This document shows, in pieces, positions 11,530-23,386 of a DNA stretch of 64,000 bases (position 1 is the stretch's first letter; the number at the start of each line of letters is the position of its first letter). The translations under genes and the position numbers were made by a program. This DNA comes from Cannabis sativa. Lineage: Eukaryota; Streptophyta; Magnoliopsida; Rosales; Cannabaceae. Location of the stretch: positions 74,327,595 through 74,391,594 of the forward strand of contig NC_083601.1 of assembly GCF_029168945.1 (NCBI RefSeq). The letters run 5' to 3'. The notes below the pieces were generated by a model, which saw nothing but the letters and a program-made list of their open reading frames with translations, searched no databases and had not been told where the DNA came from.

Positions 11530-13438
11530 CCACTACTACAAAAATTGCAATTACCAACACTTATTCAAGAACACTCAATTAAAAAATGTTGTTAATTTAT
11601 TTATTTTTATATTTTGACACACTTGATAAATAATTGTTGCTAATAACTCTCAGATTTTTAAATTTTTTTTTTTAAGTAAATAAAAAATAAGCAATAGCAT
11701 CACTTCTAAATAAGTGTTGTTAATACCTATATGTAAATAAAAAAAAAACACCTTTTAAATAAGTGTTGCTAGATATAATTACAATTAATCAAAAAAATAA
11801 AAAAGTAATTCAAATTAGAATCAAATTAATATTTAGTGGATTGTAACTACTCTGTAACTTCTATTCATATATCTTCTATTCATATAGCTTCTATTAATGA
11901 GGAAAAAAAATAAAAACTGCCATTCTCGTAAAACCACCAAAGAGATATCAAACTATCATAGTCTCTCAAAAAAATCTATGATGCTTATACTATATATTTA
12001 TTATAGGGAAATTCTATAATGCACCCCCTTTAAAAAGAATACACCGATACATCTCTATCTGGTTTAGTATGCGAAATAATTTTTTAGTCAAATTTTTTCT
12101 CATGGTCATGTAAATTATACTTATTTAAGACATCCTATAAAATTTTAAGAAATTTGAAAATGTTTAACACGTTGAAAATTACGTTCAAGTAGTGTGTTGC
12201 ACGCGTGACTATTTTATTTTATACGCGTGTAAAATAGACTGTTTGAACATTGTTTTCTATATTGTAAATTATTCCGAATTTCTCAAAATTTTGTAGGATA
12301 TCTTAAATAGCTATAACGTACATGAATATGAAAAAAAAAATAGACTAAATTTTTTTCTAGATGCCGAAATAAGTAGAAGGTGCATCAGTACATCTCTTTT
12401 AAGGGGGTACATTGTAAAATTATCCTATATTATATAGGTAGGAAATCATTCTAGTAGTCGATTGTTAATTCAAATTCCTACGTTTTAGGTTCTAAAGGAT
12501 ATGTTTGAACAATTATTATAATATATATTTATATATAATTATTTTTAATTCTGTGAAAATATTATTGGGTTGGGTAATATGATAAATATCATTTGGGTTA
12601 TTCCATTAACTCATATTTTTATTTTTGTTTTTTCTCTCTTGCAGATATACTTCTTGTCCTATGTTCTTAAAGTGAATGGATCGAGCTCTAACATTAGCTC
12701 ATTTCTCACTTATAAGCTCTCATCCATTATTATATTTATATAGAATGATAATGATTAAGGTAAACCAACAGACTCATACATTTTATGTTATATATAATTT
12801 TTTACTCACTTTCTACTGCTCTTAAATATATAATAATGCTATTTTTTTTTCTTTTTTGCAGTGTTCATGAAATGGATAAGTGCATATATGTATATTTGTC
12901 AAAAAATAAAGATGAACAACTTCTAACTTTCAAGAAGAATTAAACTTTTTGGAACATATATTTTTGCGTTTGTACTAATTATATAGCAATGTATTTAATG
13001 CAATATTTATAAAAAGAACATTTATATGTATGAATTTTATGTACTGAAATTTTTTATTGTAATTAAACATGAATTTTATTGAATGAAATTTTATTTTTTA
13101 TAATTTATAAAATAAATAATTATGGATATGGATATATTTAAATAATAAATAATTATTTGAAAAAATTTGTAATTATAGAAAATATATAATTAATATTTTT
13201 TTCAAAAAAATTAATTAATATTGTTATATTAAAGGTTGATTAATAAAATTAAATTCGCAACACTTTAATAAAAATGTTGTTGTGTATTTTTTTTAATTAG
13301 CAATATATGGTAACACTTTTATAAGTGTTGTCTTATATTAACACTTTTAGTAACACATTAGGAGGCAACACTTTTAAAAGTGTTGTCTTTTAATTTTCTA
13401 TAGTTAAAAAAAATGTGTTACTAATTGTGTTTTTACTA
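11530..13438. mobile_element. Non-autonomous CACTA-like element
   Basis: The left end reads CACTACTACAAAAATTGCAA (from 11531), the classic CACTA terminus. The right end is an imperfect inverted copy (TTGTGTTTTTACTA). The element splits a satellite unit and leaves a 3-bp duplication GCG (11527-11529 and 13439-13441). Sub-terminal motifs of the type AAGTGTTGTTAAT recur near the left end, and their inverted forms (AACACTTTTATAAGTGTTG) near the right end, as expected for transposase-binding sites. No transposase is present; the interior is AT-rich and holds a nested MITE. Confidence 0.75.
12004..12427. mobile_element. Fold-back MITE nested in the CACTA element
   Basis: The left end TAGGGAAATTCTATAATGCA and the following CCCCCTTTAAAAAG are matched in inverted form at the right end (CTTTTAAGGGGGTACATTG...ATCCTA). 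The similarity extends inward, so the whole element could fold into a long hairpin. Flanking 9-bp sequences (TATTTATTA, TATTATATA) agree only partly, so a MULE-type origin is tentative. Confidence 0.65.
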
Positions 13439-13708
13439 GCGTAGCTCCTATCATTTATTTTATAAGTAAATAGTTGGGTTGAACGTGGCTCATATAACTT
13501 ACTCTATAAGTAAATATTTGGGTTGAGCGTAGCTCCTATCACTTATTTTATAAGTGAATAGTTGGGTTGAGCGTAGCTCCTATTACTTACTTTTGTAAGT
13601 GAATAGTTGGGTTGAGCGTAGCTCATATCACTTACTTTATAAGTGAATAGTTGGGTTGAGCATAGCTCTTATCACTTATTTTATAAGTGAATAGTTGGGT
13701 TGAGTGTG
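13439..13708 (+). repeat. 44-bp satellite array, middle segment
   Basis: Units here are the variant GTTGAGCGTAGCTCC-TATCACTTATTTTATAAGTGAATAGTT, with a near-perfect dyad TCACTTAT-TTT-ATAAGTGA in each. The array stops at GTGTG, where the chromovirus inserted. Confidence 0.9.
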
Positions 13709-16003
13709 TGTAACACCCTAACTACCATAGGCGTATTACGTGAGTTTTAAACATACTGTGCAGCTCGTTGCTAATCAACGAGGTTTATGGAAAAACGTGA
13801 TTAATTAAAATTTTGCTTTTTAATTAAACTTATAAACAATATTACAAAAGACTCGGGATCCCGATTATAAAAATCATTTACAAAAAGGTTCAACTGATTA
13901 ATTGTTACAAAAATAAAAGTCGTCTAACGACCAGTTACAAAAATCTCAGCCGTGCTGTCCCGAGGATCGTACGCTCCAGGCCTAACCGCCTCGACATGTA
14001 CAATCTCATAAGCTCGCTCACGGTCCATCAGCAACTGCCCTGCCTTTACCTACACATGAACATAAACTGTGAGTCGACAGACTCAGTAAGAAAAGCATAA
14101 TAATACTCATACATGATACTAACTGCCGTGTCCAACACGATACTGAGTCCCGCTACTGCCATGTCCAACATGGTACTGAGCCACTACTGCCATGTCCAAC
14201 ATGGTGCCGAGTTACGAACGTTCATAGGGACGGTACTATTGACACGTAACAACCGATCGGTCGAGCCGGTCATACTCCATTCTTGGTCATACTCCGGCTG
14301 TACCGACGTGTTACTATATCCTCCGATCGGTCGAACCGGTCATACTCCGCTGCTGGTCATACTCCGGCTGTACCGACGGGATACGTCAATAGCACGGAAC
14401 CACCAACCAAGTGTCGGCTGATCGGTCAAACCGGTCATACTCATTTCTTGGTCATACTCCGGCACATGTACCGACGTGACGGGGTTGGATGGTTCGAAGC
14501 CAACATACAACTAATGTAATCTAATAGGCTTCCTACTTGCTCGCTAAACATGTAATCTACATATGCATACCGTTATACTAATCTTACACGGATTCGATTT
14601 CGGGTGTGCTTGGTCAACTCGGGCCGAAGCTGAGCGGCGGATTACTGGCTCCTAAACCAAAAAAAATCACAACGCTATAAGTGACACGCTAAATCACTTC
14701 CCGGGGACTAAAACTCGAAACTAAAAGTTTCCCTATCGATAAAAAGCATGGCAATACCCCTAAAAACCCAAAAACGAGGAAAACTAGGGTTCTGAAAAAT
14801 CCCCCATCCCAGGAAGACCGGTTGCCCAACCGGAATTCGGTTACCGGAAAATCGGGACCCCCATCCGAATTCCGGATGCTCAGCCGAATTCCGGTTCCTC
14901 GCAGGCAGCAACCTCAAAAATTCATAACTTGCACAATTCAACCCCAAATCACATGAAACCTTCCGGACACATTCTATACCTCCCCTAGAACATTTCTAAG
15001 GCAACAAAACCACCTGCATTGCACGAATTCAAAAATCACCATTAGAGCTCAAGCTTTGAGTTCTAAACTCAAACTTGAGCAAACCTAGCTAGCATGCAAT
15101 CAAATCCATCTAAACTTACTTAAACAAGCTTAACTAAGCCTCTGAAAACAATCAAAAACATTAACAATAACCCAGCAACAGATTACACAATTCATCTTCA
15201 AAATCACATATTTGCATAAAAAGAGTTATGGCTTGCTCTACCTAATAATCATGCATCAAAACAACATTAAAGCACCCTAATCTAACAAGCTTCAACCTCT
15301 GCAACTAACCTCAAATCACAGCAGCAAGAATCACATAAAAATCCAACATGCATCATCACATTTTCACACATTTTCAAGAATTACAAAAGGAAAAGTTTAG
15401 AGACTTTACCTAGGATGAAGAACACTTAGAATGCAATAGAAATAGCTTGAAAATTCAGAAATTCCAGCCCTAGAATTACCCTAACAGCCGAGAGAGGAAG
15501 AGAGGAAAAGAGAGCCTTTTTTTTGAAATTTTCTATTTTTCTAAGTTGAATGAGAAAATGAGTAAAAAGGAATCTTTAACATTATTTTCTTTCAGCCAAA
15601 TAACATGCATAAATTAAACATTTATTTCATTTAATAAACTCATATAATACAAAACACTAATGGGGCAAAAAGACCATTTTGCCCCCCCACCATAAAATCA
15701 TGAAAATCAAACTAAAGGGGGTATTTTTGGGAAATTCTAAATTCCCGGCCAATCCCGACATTCCCAATATCTAAAACCCGTCCCCAAAATACTAACGTAC
15801 TAAGTTGTGATTTCTACTGAGCCAAACGCCGAGTTCCAAAATACCGGACACCGGAAATGCGAAATATAAAAACTACTGATAACATACTCATGCATATCTG
15901 AATCCCATAAATAACTGTAATAAATTATTTAAATAGCTATAAATAATTCCATGATTAAACATAAACAACTGCTAATTTCCAAATTAACTAAGCGGGCTTT
16001 ACA
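13709..16003 (-). repeat. Chromovirus 3' LTR (left copy)
   Basis: On the plus strand it starts TGTAACACCCTAACTACC and ends GGGCTTTACA; 2295 bp against 2303 bp for the other LTR. It contains three units of about 30 bp with the small palindrome CCATGTCCAACATGG (14113-14215), and further repeats around GATCGGTCGAACCGGTCATA and CTGTACCGACG (14250-14500). The open frames seen at 14113-14519 are by-products of these repeats. Confidence 0.93.
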
Positions 16004-16980
16004 ACTATTCCCCCCCTTAAAAGGATTTCGTCCCCGAAATCTAACCTGAATAACTCTGGATATTGAGCTCGCATATACCGACTCGAAGCTCCTGTGGCTT
16101 CTTCCACCTTACTGTTTCTCCAGAGAACCTTGACCAACGCTATGGTCTTATTCCGAAGGACTTTATCCTTTCTATCCCGGATCTGCACTGGCTGTTCCTC
16201 ATAAGACATATCTGACTGAAGCTGAAGACTCTCATAACTGAGTATATGAGAGGGGTCTGAAACGTATTTTCTCAACATTGAGACATGAAATACGTTGAGC
16301 ACTGCTGATAAAGCTGGAGGCAATGCTAACCGATATGCCACTTGACCTATCTTCTCGAGAATCTCGAAAGGTCCTGTAAATCTAGGGCATAACTTGCCTC
16401 TTTTCCCGAAACGTTTAATCCCCTTCATCGGAGATACCCGCAAAAACACATGGTCCCCTACTCGGAACTCAACATCCCTACGTTTCGGATCTGCGTAACA
16501 CTTCTGTCGGCTCTGTGAGGCAAGCATTCTAGCTTTTATCTTCTCTATCGCCTCGTTGGTCCGCTGAACTGATTCTGGACCTAGGTATTTCCTCTCCCCT
16601 GTCACATCCCAGTGGATAGGGGATCTACATTTCCTACCGTACAACAATTCATAGGGTGCCATCCCTATCGTACTCTGATAACTGTTGTTGTATGAAAATT
16701 CTATTAACGGTAGGTAATTACTCCATGAACCCTCAAAGTCCATAACACAGGCTCTCAGCATATCCTCCAATATCTGAATTGTCCTTTCGGACTGACCATC
16801 TGTCTGAGGATGAAATGCTGTACTGAATTTTAGCTTCGTACCCATTGCCCGTTGCAAACTCTGCCAAAATTTGGAGGTGAATTTCGGATCCATGTCCGAA
16901 ACTATAGACTTCGGTACCCCGTGAAGTCTCACTATCTCCCTGACATCTAACTCTGCCAACTGATCCACTGCAATGTTGAT
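15988..16980 (-). pseudogene. Chromovirus integrase C-terminal half and chromodomain-like tail
   Basis: This open stretch continues the integrase after a stop at 16981. It holds the second catalytic aspartate (SDMDPKF, where SDRDPKF is usual) and the catalytic glutamate (GQSERTIQ), then the GPFEILEKIG core of the integrase C-terminal domain. It ends in a tail of the type LVKVLWRN...EEAT...MRAQYPELF, which in plant chromoviruses is the chromodomain-like region that guides integration to heterochromatin. The tail has lost its usual tryptophan after EEAT through what look like paired small indels. The frame ends just inside the LTR. Confidence 0.85.
16004..16019 (-). other. Polypurine tract of the chromovirus
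   Basis: On the minus strand the bases directly before the 3' LTR read TTAAGGGGGGAATAGT, a purine run suited to priming plus-strand DNA synthesis. Confidence 0.75.
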
Positions 16981-19323
16981 CTAACCGGCAGAAAAATGAG
17001 CAGATTTCGTAAATCGGTCCACCACTACCCAGATGGAATCATGCAAACTCGTGGTCCTAGGTAACCCGACCACACAATCCATCGTAATATCCTCCCATTT
17101 CCATTCTGGTAGGGTTAGAGGCTGCAACAACCCTGCTGGTCTCTGATGTTCAGCCTTGATCTGCTGACATGTGAGGCATCTCGAAACGAATTCTACCAAA
17201 TTCTTCTTCATACCGCTCCACCAGAAGTACGGTTCCAAATCTTGGTACATCTTGGTGGTGCCGGGATGTAGAGAATAGGGAGTAGAATGAGCCTCCTCAA
17301 AGCTCTCGTTTCTCAAGTCCACACTGTTCGGGACACAAACCCTGGCTTTATACAAAAGCATCCCACTATCTGACACTGAAAAGTCTTTGGCTTGACCAGC
17401 CAATACCTCATCTCGGATCTTCACTAACTCCGGATCTGTCGTCTGAGCAACCTTTATTCTTTCTAACAAATCAGATTGCAGCGTTAGGTTGTGAAGCTGA
17501 CCTACCACAAACTCAATGCTGGATCTAACCATGTCCTCTGCTAGCTGGGGTGAGATCTGACCCATGCTAGCTACTTGCCCGGGACCCTTTCTGCTCAGGG
17601 CATCGGCCACTACATTGGCTTTTCCGGGATGATAGAGGATCTCGCAATCATAATCCTTCACTAATTCCAACCAACGCCTTTGTCTCATGTTCAAATCTTT
17701 CTGAGTAAAGAAATACTTGAGACTTTTATGGTCGGTATAGATCTCGCACTTCTCCCCATAAAGGTAATGCCGCCAAATCTTCAGTGCAAAAACCACTGCG
17801 GCCAATTCTAAATCATGAGTCGGGTATCGCTGTTCATAATCCTTTAACTGACGAGAGGCATAAGCGATAACCCGATCGGCCTGCATTAATACGCACCCCA
17901 AACCCTGTTTGGATGCGTCACAGTAGACTACGAACTTCTCCTTATCCGAAGGCAAAGCTAGTACCGGTGCAGTAATCAACCTCTGTTTCAGCTCCTGAAA
18001 ACTAGCTTCGCATTTATCTGACCAGATAAATCGCTGATTCTTCTTTGTAAGCTCGGTTAGGGGCATTGAAATTTTGGAGAACCCTTCCACGAACCTACGG
18101 TAGTACCCAGCTAATCCCAAGAAGCTTCTGATCTCTGTCACTGTCTTCGGTCTCGGCCAATCCCTGACGGATTCGATCTTCCCGGGATCCACCTTGATCC
18201 CGTCTTTACTCACAATGTGCCCTAGGAAGGACACCTGGGACAACCAGAACTCACATTTCTTGAACTTGGCGTAGAGCTTCTGTTCTCGAAGTCGTTGCAG
18301 TACCATCTGAAGATGTAACTCATGCTCCTCTTCTGATTGAGAGTACACGAGGATGTCGTCGATAAACACAATCACACAGATATCGAGGAAATCCTTGAAT
18401 ACTCTATTCATCAGGTCCATGAATGCTGCAGAAGCATTGGTTAGTCCGAATGACATAACCAGAAACTCGTAGTGTCCATACCTAGTGCGGAAAGCCGTCT
18501 TTGGAATGTCCTCCTCTCGGATCCTCAACTGATGATAACCCGAACGGAGATCAATCTTAGAAAAGACTGTCTTCCCCTGAAGCTGATCGAACCAGTCATC
18601 GATCCTAGGTAATGGATATTTATTCTTCACCGTCAGCTTGTTCAACTCTCTGTAGTCGATGCACATTCTCATAGATCCATCCTTCTTTTTCACGAACAAA
18701 ACCGGGGCTCCCCAAGGTGACACACTAGGCCGACAGAACCCTATGTTAAGCAACCCTTGGAGCTGAATCTTTAATTCCTTAAGTTCAGCTGGAGCCATCC
18801 TATACGGGGCTTTGGAAACCGGATCCACCCCTGGTGCCAAGTCAATCACGAAATCGATCTCCCGCTGAGGTGGTAACCCTGGAAGTTCTTCGGGAAAAAC
18901 GTCCAAAAATTCCCGAACCACTCTGATGTCCTCTGGCCGAATGGTGTCTGGCCGAGTGGTGTCCACCACCACGGCCAGAAACCCTAAGCACCCACCGTGC
19001 AATAATTCTCTCACTGACATAGCCGAGATCACCGGGATCCGAGATCCCTGAACCGAACCCACAAACACGAACGGTTCTTCACTTTCCGGTTGGAAGACCA
19101 CCATCTTCCTCTTACAGTCAATGCTCGCCGAATATTTAGATAGGAAATCCATTCCTACATTAATATCGAACTCGACTAAACTCATCTCAATCAAATCAGC
19201 GCTTAACTCTCTACCATCTATCCTGATCGGCATAGACCTAATCCACCTATTGGAGATAACCAATTCTCCGCCAGGTAACAGGGTTCCAAACCCTGATTCA
19301 TATCTATCATATAGTCTTTCCAA
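16981..19323 (-). pseudogene. Chromovirus pol: protease remnant, RT, RNase H, integrase N-terminal half
   Basis: An open frame of 780 codons. Residues 1-80 are the C-terminal part of an aspartic protease ([31 protein letters not shown]), but the DTG active site that should precede it is missing. RT follows, with the YREL and polymerase motif [10 protein letters not shown]. RNase H has VYCDAS, the glutamate in [12 protein letters not shown], and [11 protein letters not shown]. The integrase zinc finger (HPGTTKMY...CLTCQQIK) and first catalytic aspartate ([10 protein letters not shown]) close the frame, which ends in TAG at 16981-16983. The frame resumes at once on the other side (positions 15988-16980), so the stop results from a local pair of small indels. 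RT and RNase H look intact. Confidence 0.92.
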
Positions 19324-19365
19324 TTTTCTAAAAAAACTCTGTCTGCCACATCAGACATCCTTGAC

Positions 19366-20532
19366 CTAAACACTCATCCATAGGATGCCTCTTACTAATG
19401 AGACACTCCAGTAGGAATAACGGGTCTCAACACTAGCCTGACAACTGTCTTGATTCTGGTTCCCTCGGAACCTCTTGTTCTGCCTCGAGCCACCGGATGC
19501 AGTGGATAATTTCCTCCTCCAGTCCATGGCCGAACCACTACCTCCCCTGCTGAAACCTGACGCAGAAGGGGTAGGAGCCCCGCCACATTCCGAAGTCCTA
19601 ACTGATTCCACATACATCTAGTTGTGCCCTCAGCTCACCATGCTTTCTTCGCCATCTCAACTTAGATGGTATTATCGTCGGTAGTGATCATAAGGTCATA
19701 CTTGATCTTCACCTTAAGTCCATCGAGATATTTTCTTTCTTACTGAAATCGGTTGGCGCAAATCCCGAGGCTAACCTCGCCAACCGGCTGAACTGAGTAA
19801 TATATTCCGTCATGCTCCTATTCTCTCGCTGGGTCAGGTGGGCGAACTCTTTCCTCTTGGCGCTTCTGACCGCCTCGTTACAGTATTTCGCGTTGAAGAG
19901 TTCCTGGAACCTTTCCCAGGTCATGGTGGTGACATCGTGAATCTGAGACACCATGTTCCACCATACCAGGGCATCCTCCTGGAACTGAAATGTGGCGCAC
20001 ACCACTCTGTCGTTACCGGTGACACCCATGAAGTTCAAGATTCTGGTGATCACCGCCAGCCACTGCTCGGCTTTCATCACGTCCGGACCTCCCAGGAAAA
20101 CCGGAGGTGCCTGCTTCCGGAACCGCTCGTACAAAGGTTCCAATCTAATGGCCGCCACCACTATCTCGGCACAGGCGGCAGGGGCGAGGTGCCACTGGAA
20201 CTACGGGCACCGGAACCGCAAGAGCACCTGCCGTCTCAACCTGCCGAGATCTCGAGATCTTGCTCTTCTATCCGGGCTTGCATTTCCGCAAACCATAACT
20301 TCCTAATTCTGGGCTTCCTGATTGACTTGGGCAGCCTGCGGCGAGTTAACACCACTCCAACCGCGAACCCTGCCCCTGGGACCTCTACTTCGGCCCATAA
20401 CACTTGAGGGGAACTGAGCTCCTCGACCTTGATCTGACCCGACTGAGATGCCCTGACTCCTAATATTTTGTCTGGCGTCCATCTAGTCTGAACCGCCTCG
20501 AAATCCCGAGTTGGCACTCGGGTCACGATCAT
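19366..20532 (-). pseudogene. Chromovirus gag, frameshifted, zinc knuckle not found
   Basis: The candidate start is the ATG at 20532. The N-terminal part (20236-20532) holds an acidic, helical stretch ending EMQARIEEQDLEIS, then loses frame. The capsid-like core lies at 19709-20161: FRKQAPPVFLGGPD, AEQWLAVITRILNFM, ALVWWNMV, ERFQELFNAKY and a helical LTQRENRSMTEYITQFSRLA stretch typical of the retrotransposon gag domain. A basic, serine-rich piece (19395-19617, FRGNQNQ) follows in yet another frame. The CCHC zinc knuckle expected between it and the protease is absent, probably deleted together with the protease active site. Confidence 0.88.
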
Positions 20533-20744
20533 CGAGAGCTTGTTAATGCCGCTTAATTTGGAGATTAAAAACGAAACATGCGCCTATTCTACTATCAGGC
20601 TACTAACATGCTTCCTAACAGGCTTTTCTTTTTTTCATAACTGAATACAATAAACTACTAAAGCAATAAAGGCTTACTGAACCGTGAACCGAGCTAACTG
20701 CTGATGATGATTGTACATGTCGTGACGATCTTCGGAAGACAACC

Positions 20745-20760
20745 TGGCGGCTCTGATACC
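20745..20760 (-). other. Primer-binding site (initiator tRNA-Met) of the chromovirus
   Basis: On the minus strand TGGTATCAGAGCCGCC lies 4 bp after the 5' LTR; this is the standard complement of the 3' end of plant initiator tRNA-Met. Confidence 0.9.
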
Positions 20761-20764
20761 AAAT

Positions 20765-23067
20765 TGTAACACCCTAACTACCATAGGCGTATTACGTGAG
20801 TTTTAAACATACTGTGCAGCTCGTTGCTAATCAACGAGGTTTATGGAAAAACGTGATTAATTAAAATTTTGCTTTTTAATTAAACTTATAAACAATATTA
20901 CAAAAGACTCGGGATCCCGATTATAAAAATCATTTACAAAAAGGTTCAACTGATTAATTGTTACAAAAATAAAAGTCGTCTAACGACCAGTTACAAAAAT
21001 CTCAGCCGTGCTGTCCCGAGGATCGTACGCTCCAGGCCTAACCGCCTCGACATGTACAATCTCATAAGCTCGCTCACGGTCCATCAGCAACTGCCCTGCC
21101 TTTACCTACACATGAACATAAACTGTGAGTCGACAGACTCAGTAAGAAAAGCATAATAATACTCATACATGATACTAACTGCCGTGTCCAACACGATACT
21201 GAGTCCCGCTACTGCCATGTCCAACATGGTACTGAGCCACTACTGCCATGTCCAACATGGTACTGAGTTCCGAACGTTCATAGGGACGGTACTATTGACA
21301 CGTAACAACCTGATCGGTCGAACCGGTCATACTCCGGCTGCTGGTCATACTCCAGCCTGTACCGACGTGTTACTATATCCTCCTGATCGGTCGAACCGGT
21401 CATACTCCGGCTGCTGGTCATACTCCAGCTGTACCGACGGGATACGTCAATAGCACGGAACCACCAACCAAGTGTCGGCTGATCGGTCAAGCCGGTCATA
21501 CTCATTCTTGGTCATACTCCAGCCTGTACCGACGTGACAGGGTTGGATGGTTCGAAGCCAACATACAACTAATGTAATCTAATAGGCTTCCTACATGCTC
21601 GCTAAACATGTAATCTACATATGCATACTGTTATACTAATCTTACCTGGATTCCGATTTCGTGTGTCTTAGGTTAACCCAGGAACCGAAGCCGAGCGAGC
21701 GGATTGCGGCTCCTAAACCAAAAAAAATCACAACGCTATAAGTGACACGCTAAATCACTTCCCGGGGACTAAAACTCGAAACTAAAAGTTTCCCTATCGA
21801 TAAAAAGCATGGCAATACCCCTAAAAACCCAAAAACGAGGAAAACTAGGGTTCTGAAAAATCCCCCATCCGGAAGACCGGTTGCCCAACCGGAATTCCGG
21901 TTCTGGGAAAATCAGGACCCCCATCCGGAATTCCGGATGCTCAACCGGAATTCCGGTTCCTCGCAGGCAGCAACCTCAAAAATTCATAACTTGCACAATT
22001 CAACCCCAAATCACATGAAACCTTCCAGACCTGTTCTATACCTCCCCTAGAACATTTCTAAGGCAACAAAACCACCCAGATTGCACGAATTCAAAAATCA
22101 CCATTAGAGCTCAAGCTTTGAGTTCTAAACTCAAACTTGAGCAAACCTAGCTAGCATGCAATCAAATCCATCTAAACTTACTTAAACAAGCTTAACTAAG
22201 CCTCTGAAAACAATCAAAAACATTAACAATAACCCAGCAACAGATTACACAATTCATCTTCAAAATCACATATTTGCATAAAAAGAGTTATGGCTTGCTC
22301 TACCTAATAATCATGCATCAAAACAACATTAAAGCACCCTAATCTAACAAGCTTCAACCTCTGCAACTAACCTCAAATCACAGCAGCAAGAATCACATAA
22401 AAATCCAACATGCATCATCACATTTTCACACATTTTCAAGAATTACAAAAGGAAAAGTTTAGAGACTTTACCTAGGATGAAGAACACTTAGAATGCAATA
22501 GAAATAGCTTGAAAATTCAGAAATTCCAGCCCTAGAATCACCCTAACAGCCGAGAGAGGAAGAGAGGAAAAGAGAGCCTTTTTTTTTTGAAATTTTCTAT
22601 TTTTCTAAGTTGAATGAGAAAATGAGTAAAAAGGAATCTTTAACATTATTTTCTTTCAGCCAAATAACATGCATAAATTAAACATTTATTTCATTTAATA
22701 AACTCATATAATACAAAACACTAATGGGGCAAAAAGACCATTTTGCCCCCCCACCATAAAATCATGAAAATCAAACTAAAGGGGGTATTTTTGGGAAATT
22801 CTAAATTCCCGGCCAATCCCGACATTCCCAATATCTAAAACCCGTCCCCAAAATACTAACGTACTAAGTTGTGATTTCTACTGAGCCAAACGCCGAGTTC
22901 CAAAATACCGGACACCGGAAATGCGAAATATAAAAACTACTGATAACATACTCATGCATATCTGAATCCCATAAATAACTGTAATAAATTATTTAAATAG
23001 CTATAAATAATTCCATGATTAAACATAAACAACTGCTAATTTCCAAATTAACTAAGCGGGCTTTACA
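20765..23067 (-). repeat. Chromovirus 5' LTR (right copy)
   Basis: Collinear with 13709-16003. Differences are strongly clustered (21265-21700 and 21860-21960, the GC-rich repeat part), while the AT-rich remainder is nearly identical. It directly abuts the GTGTG duplication and the satellite on its right. Confidence 0.93.
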
Positions 23068-23213
23068 GTGTGTCTCATATCACTTACTTTATAAGTGAAT
23101 ATTTGGGTCGAGCGTAGCTCCTATCACTTATTTTATAAGTGAATATTTCGGTCGAGCGTAGCTCCTATCACTTATTTCATAAGTAAATAGTTGGGTTGAG
23201 TGTGCCTCGTTTG
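23068..23213 (+). repeat. 44-bp satellite array, right segment
   Basis: Three to four units of the TATCACTTATTTTATAAGTGAATA type resume after the chromovirus. The array ends near 23213 where the Tat-lineage element begins. Confidence 0.88.
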
Positions 23214-23386
23214 ATATTGCTTTTACTTTACGTTTTGAGCTTTAAAATATAACAAACACTTAAAATAATTAACACAGGTATTTACGTGGAAACCCTTTCG
23301 GGAAAAAACCACGGGCAAAGCATGCAAAAATCCACTACGTAAAATGAGAGTGTACAAGGGGGGGCATTGTTTTGCCACACATGTGA

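Larger units (their letters stand above)
13709..23067 (-). mobile_element. Ty3/gypsy chromovirus-like LTR retrotransposon, complete but decayed
   Basis: Two LTRs of about 2.3 kb flank gag and pol on the minus strand, and the whole element is bounded by the 5-bp target duplication GTGTG (13704-13708 and 23068-23072). The primer site for initiator tRNA-Met lies at 20745-20760 and a polypurine tract at 16004-16019. Domain order on the minus strand is gag, a protease remnant, RT, RNase H, integrase and a chromodomain-like tail, as in Tekay/Del-type chromoviruses. Frameshifts in gag, a lost protease active site and a stop in integrase make it non-functional. It is inserted in the 44-bp satellite. 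Confidence 0.93.

Noticed and set aside
14113..14519. Open frames of 78-102 codons with repeated motifs
   Set aside because: They lie in the chromovirus LTR and arise from its short tandem repeats; the equivalent frames in the other LTR differ in length.
19838..20407. 189-codon plus-strand frame
   Set aside because: It is the antisense shadow of the chromovirus gag.
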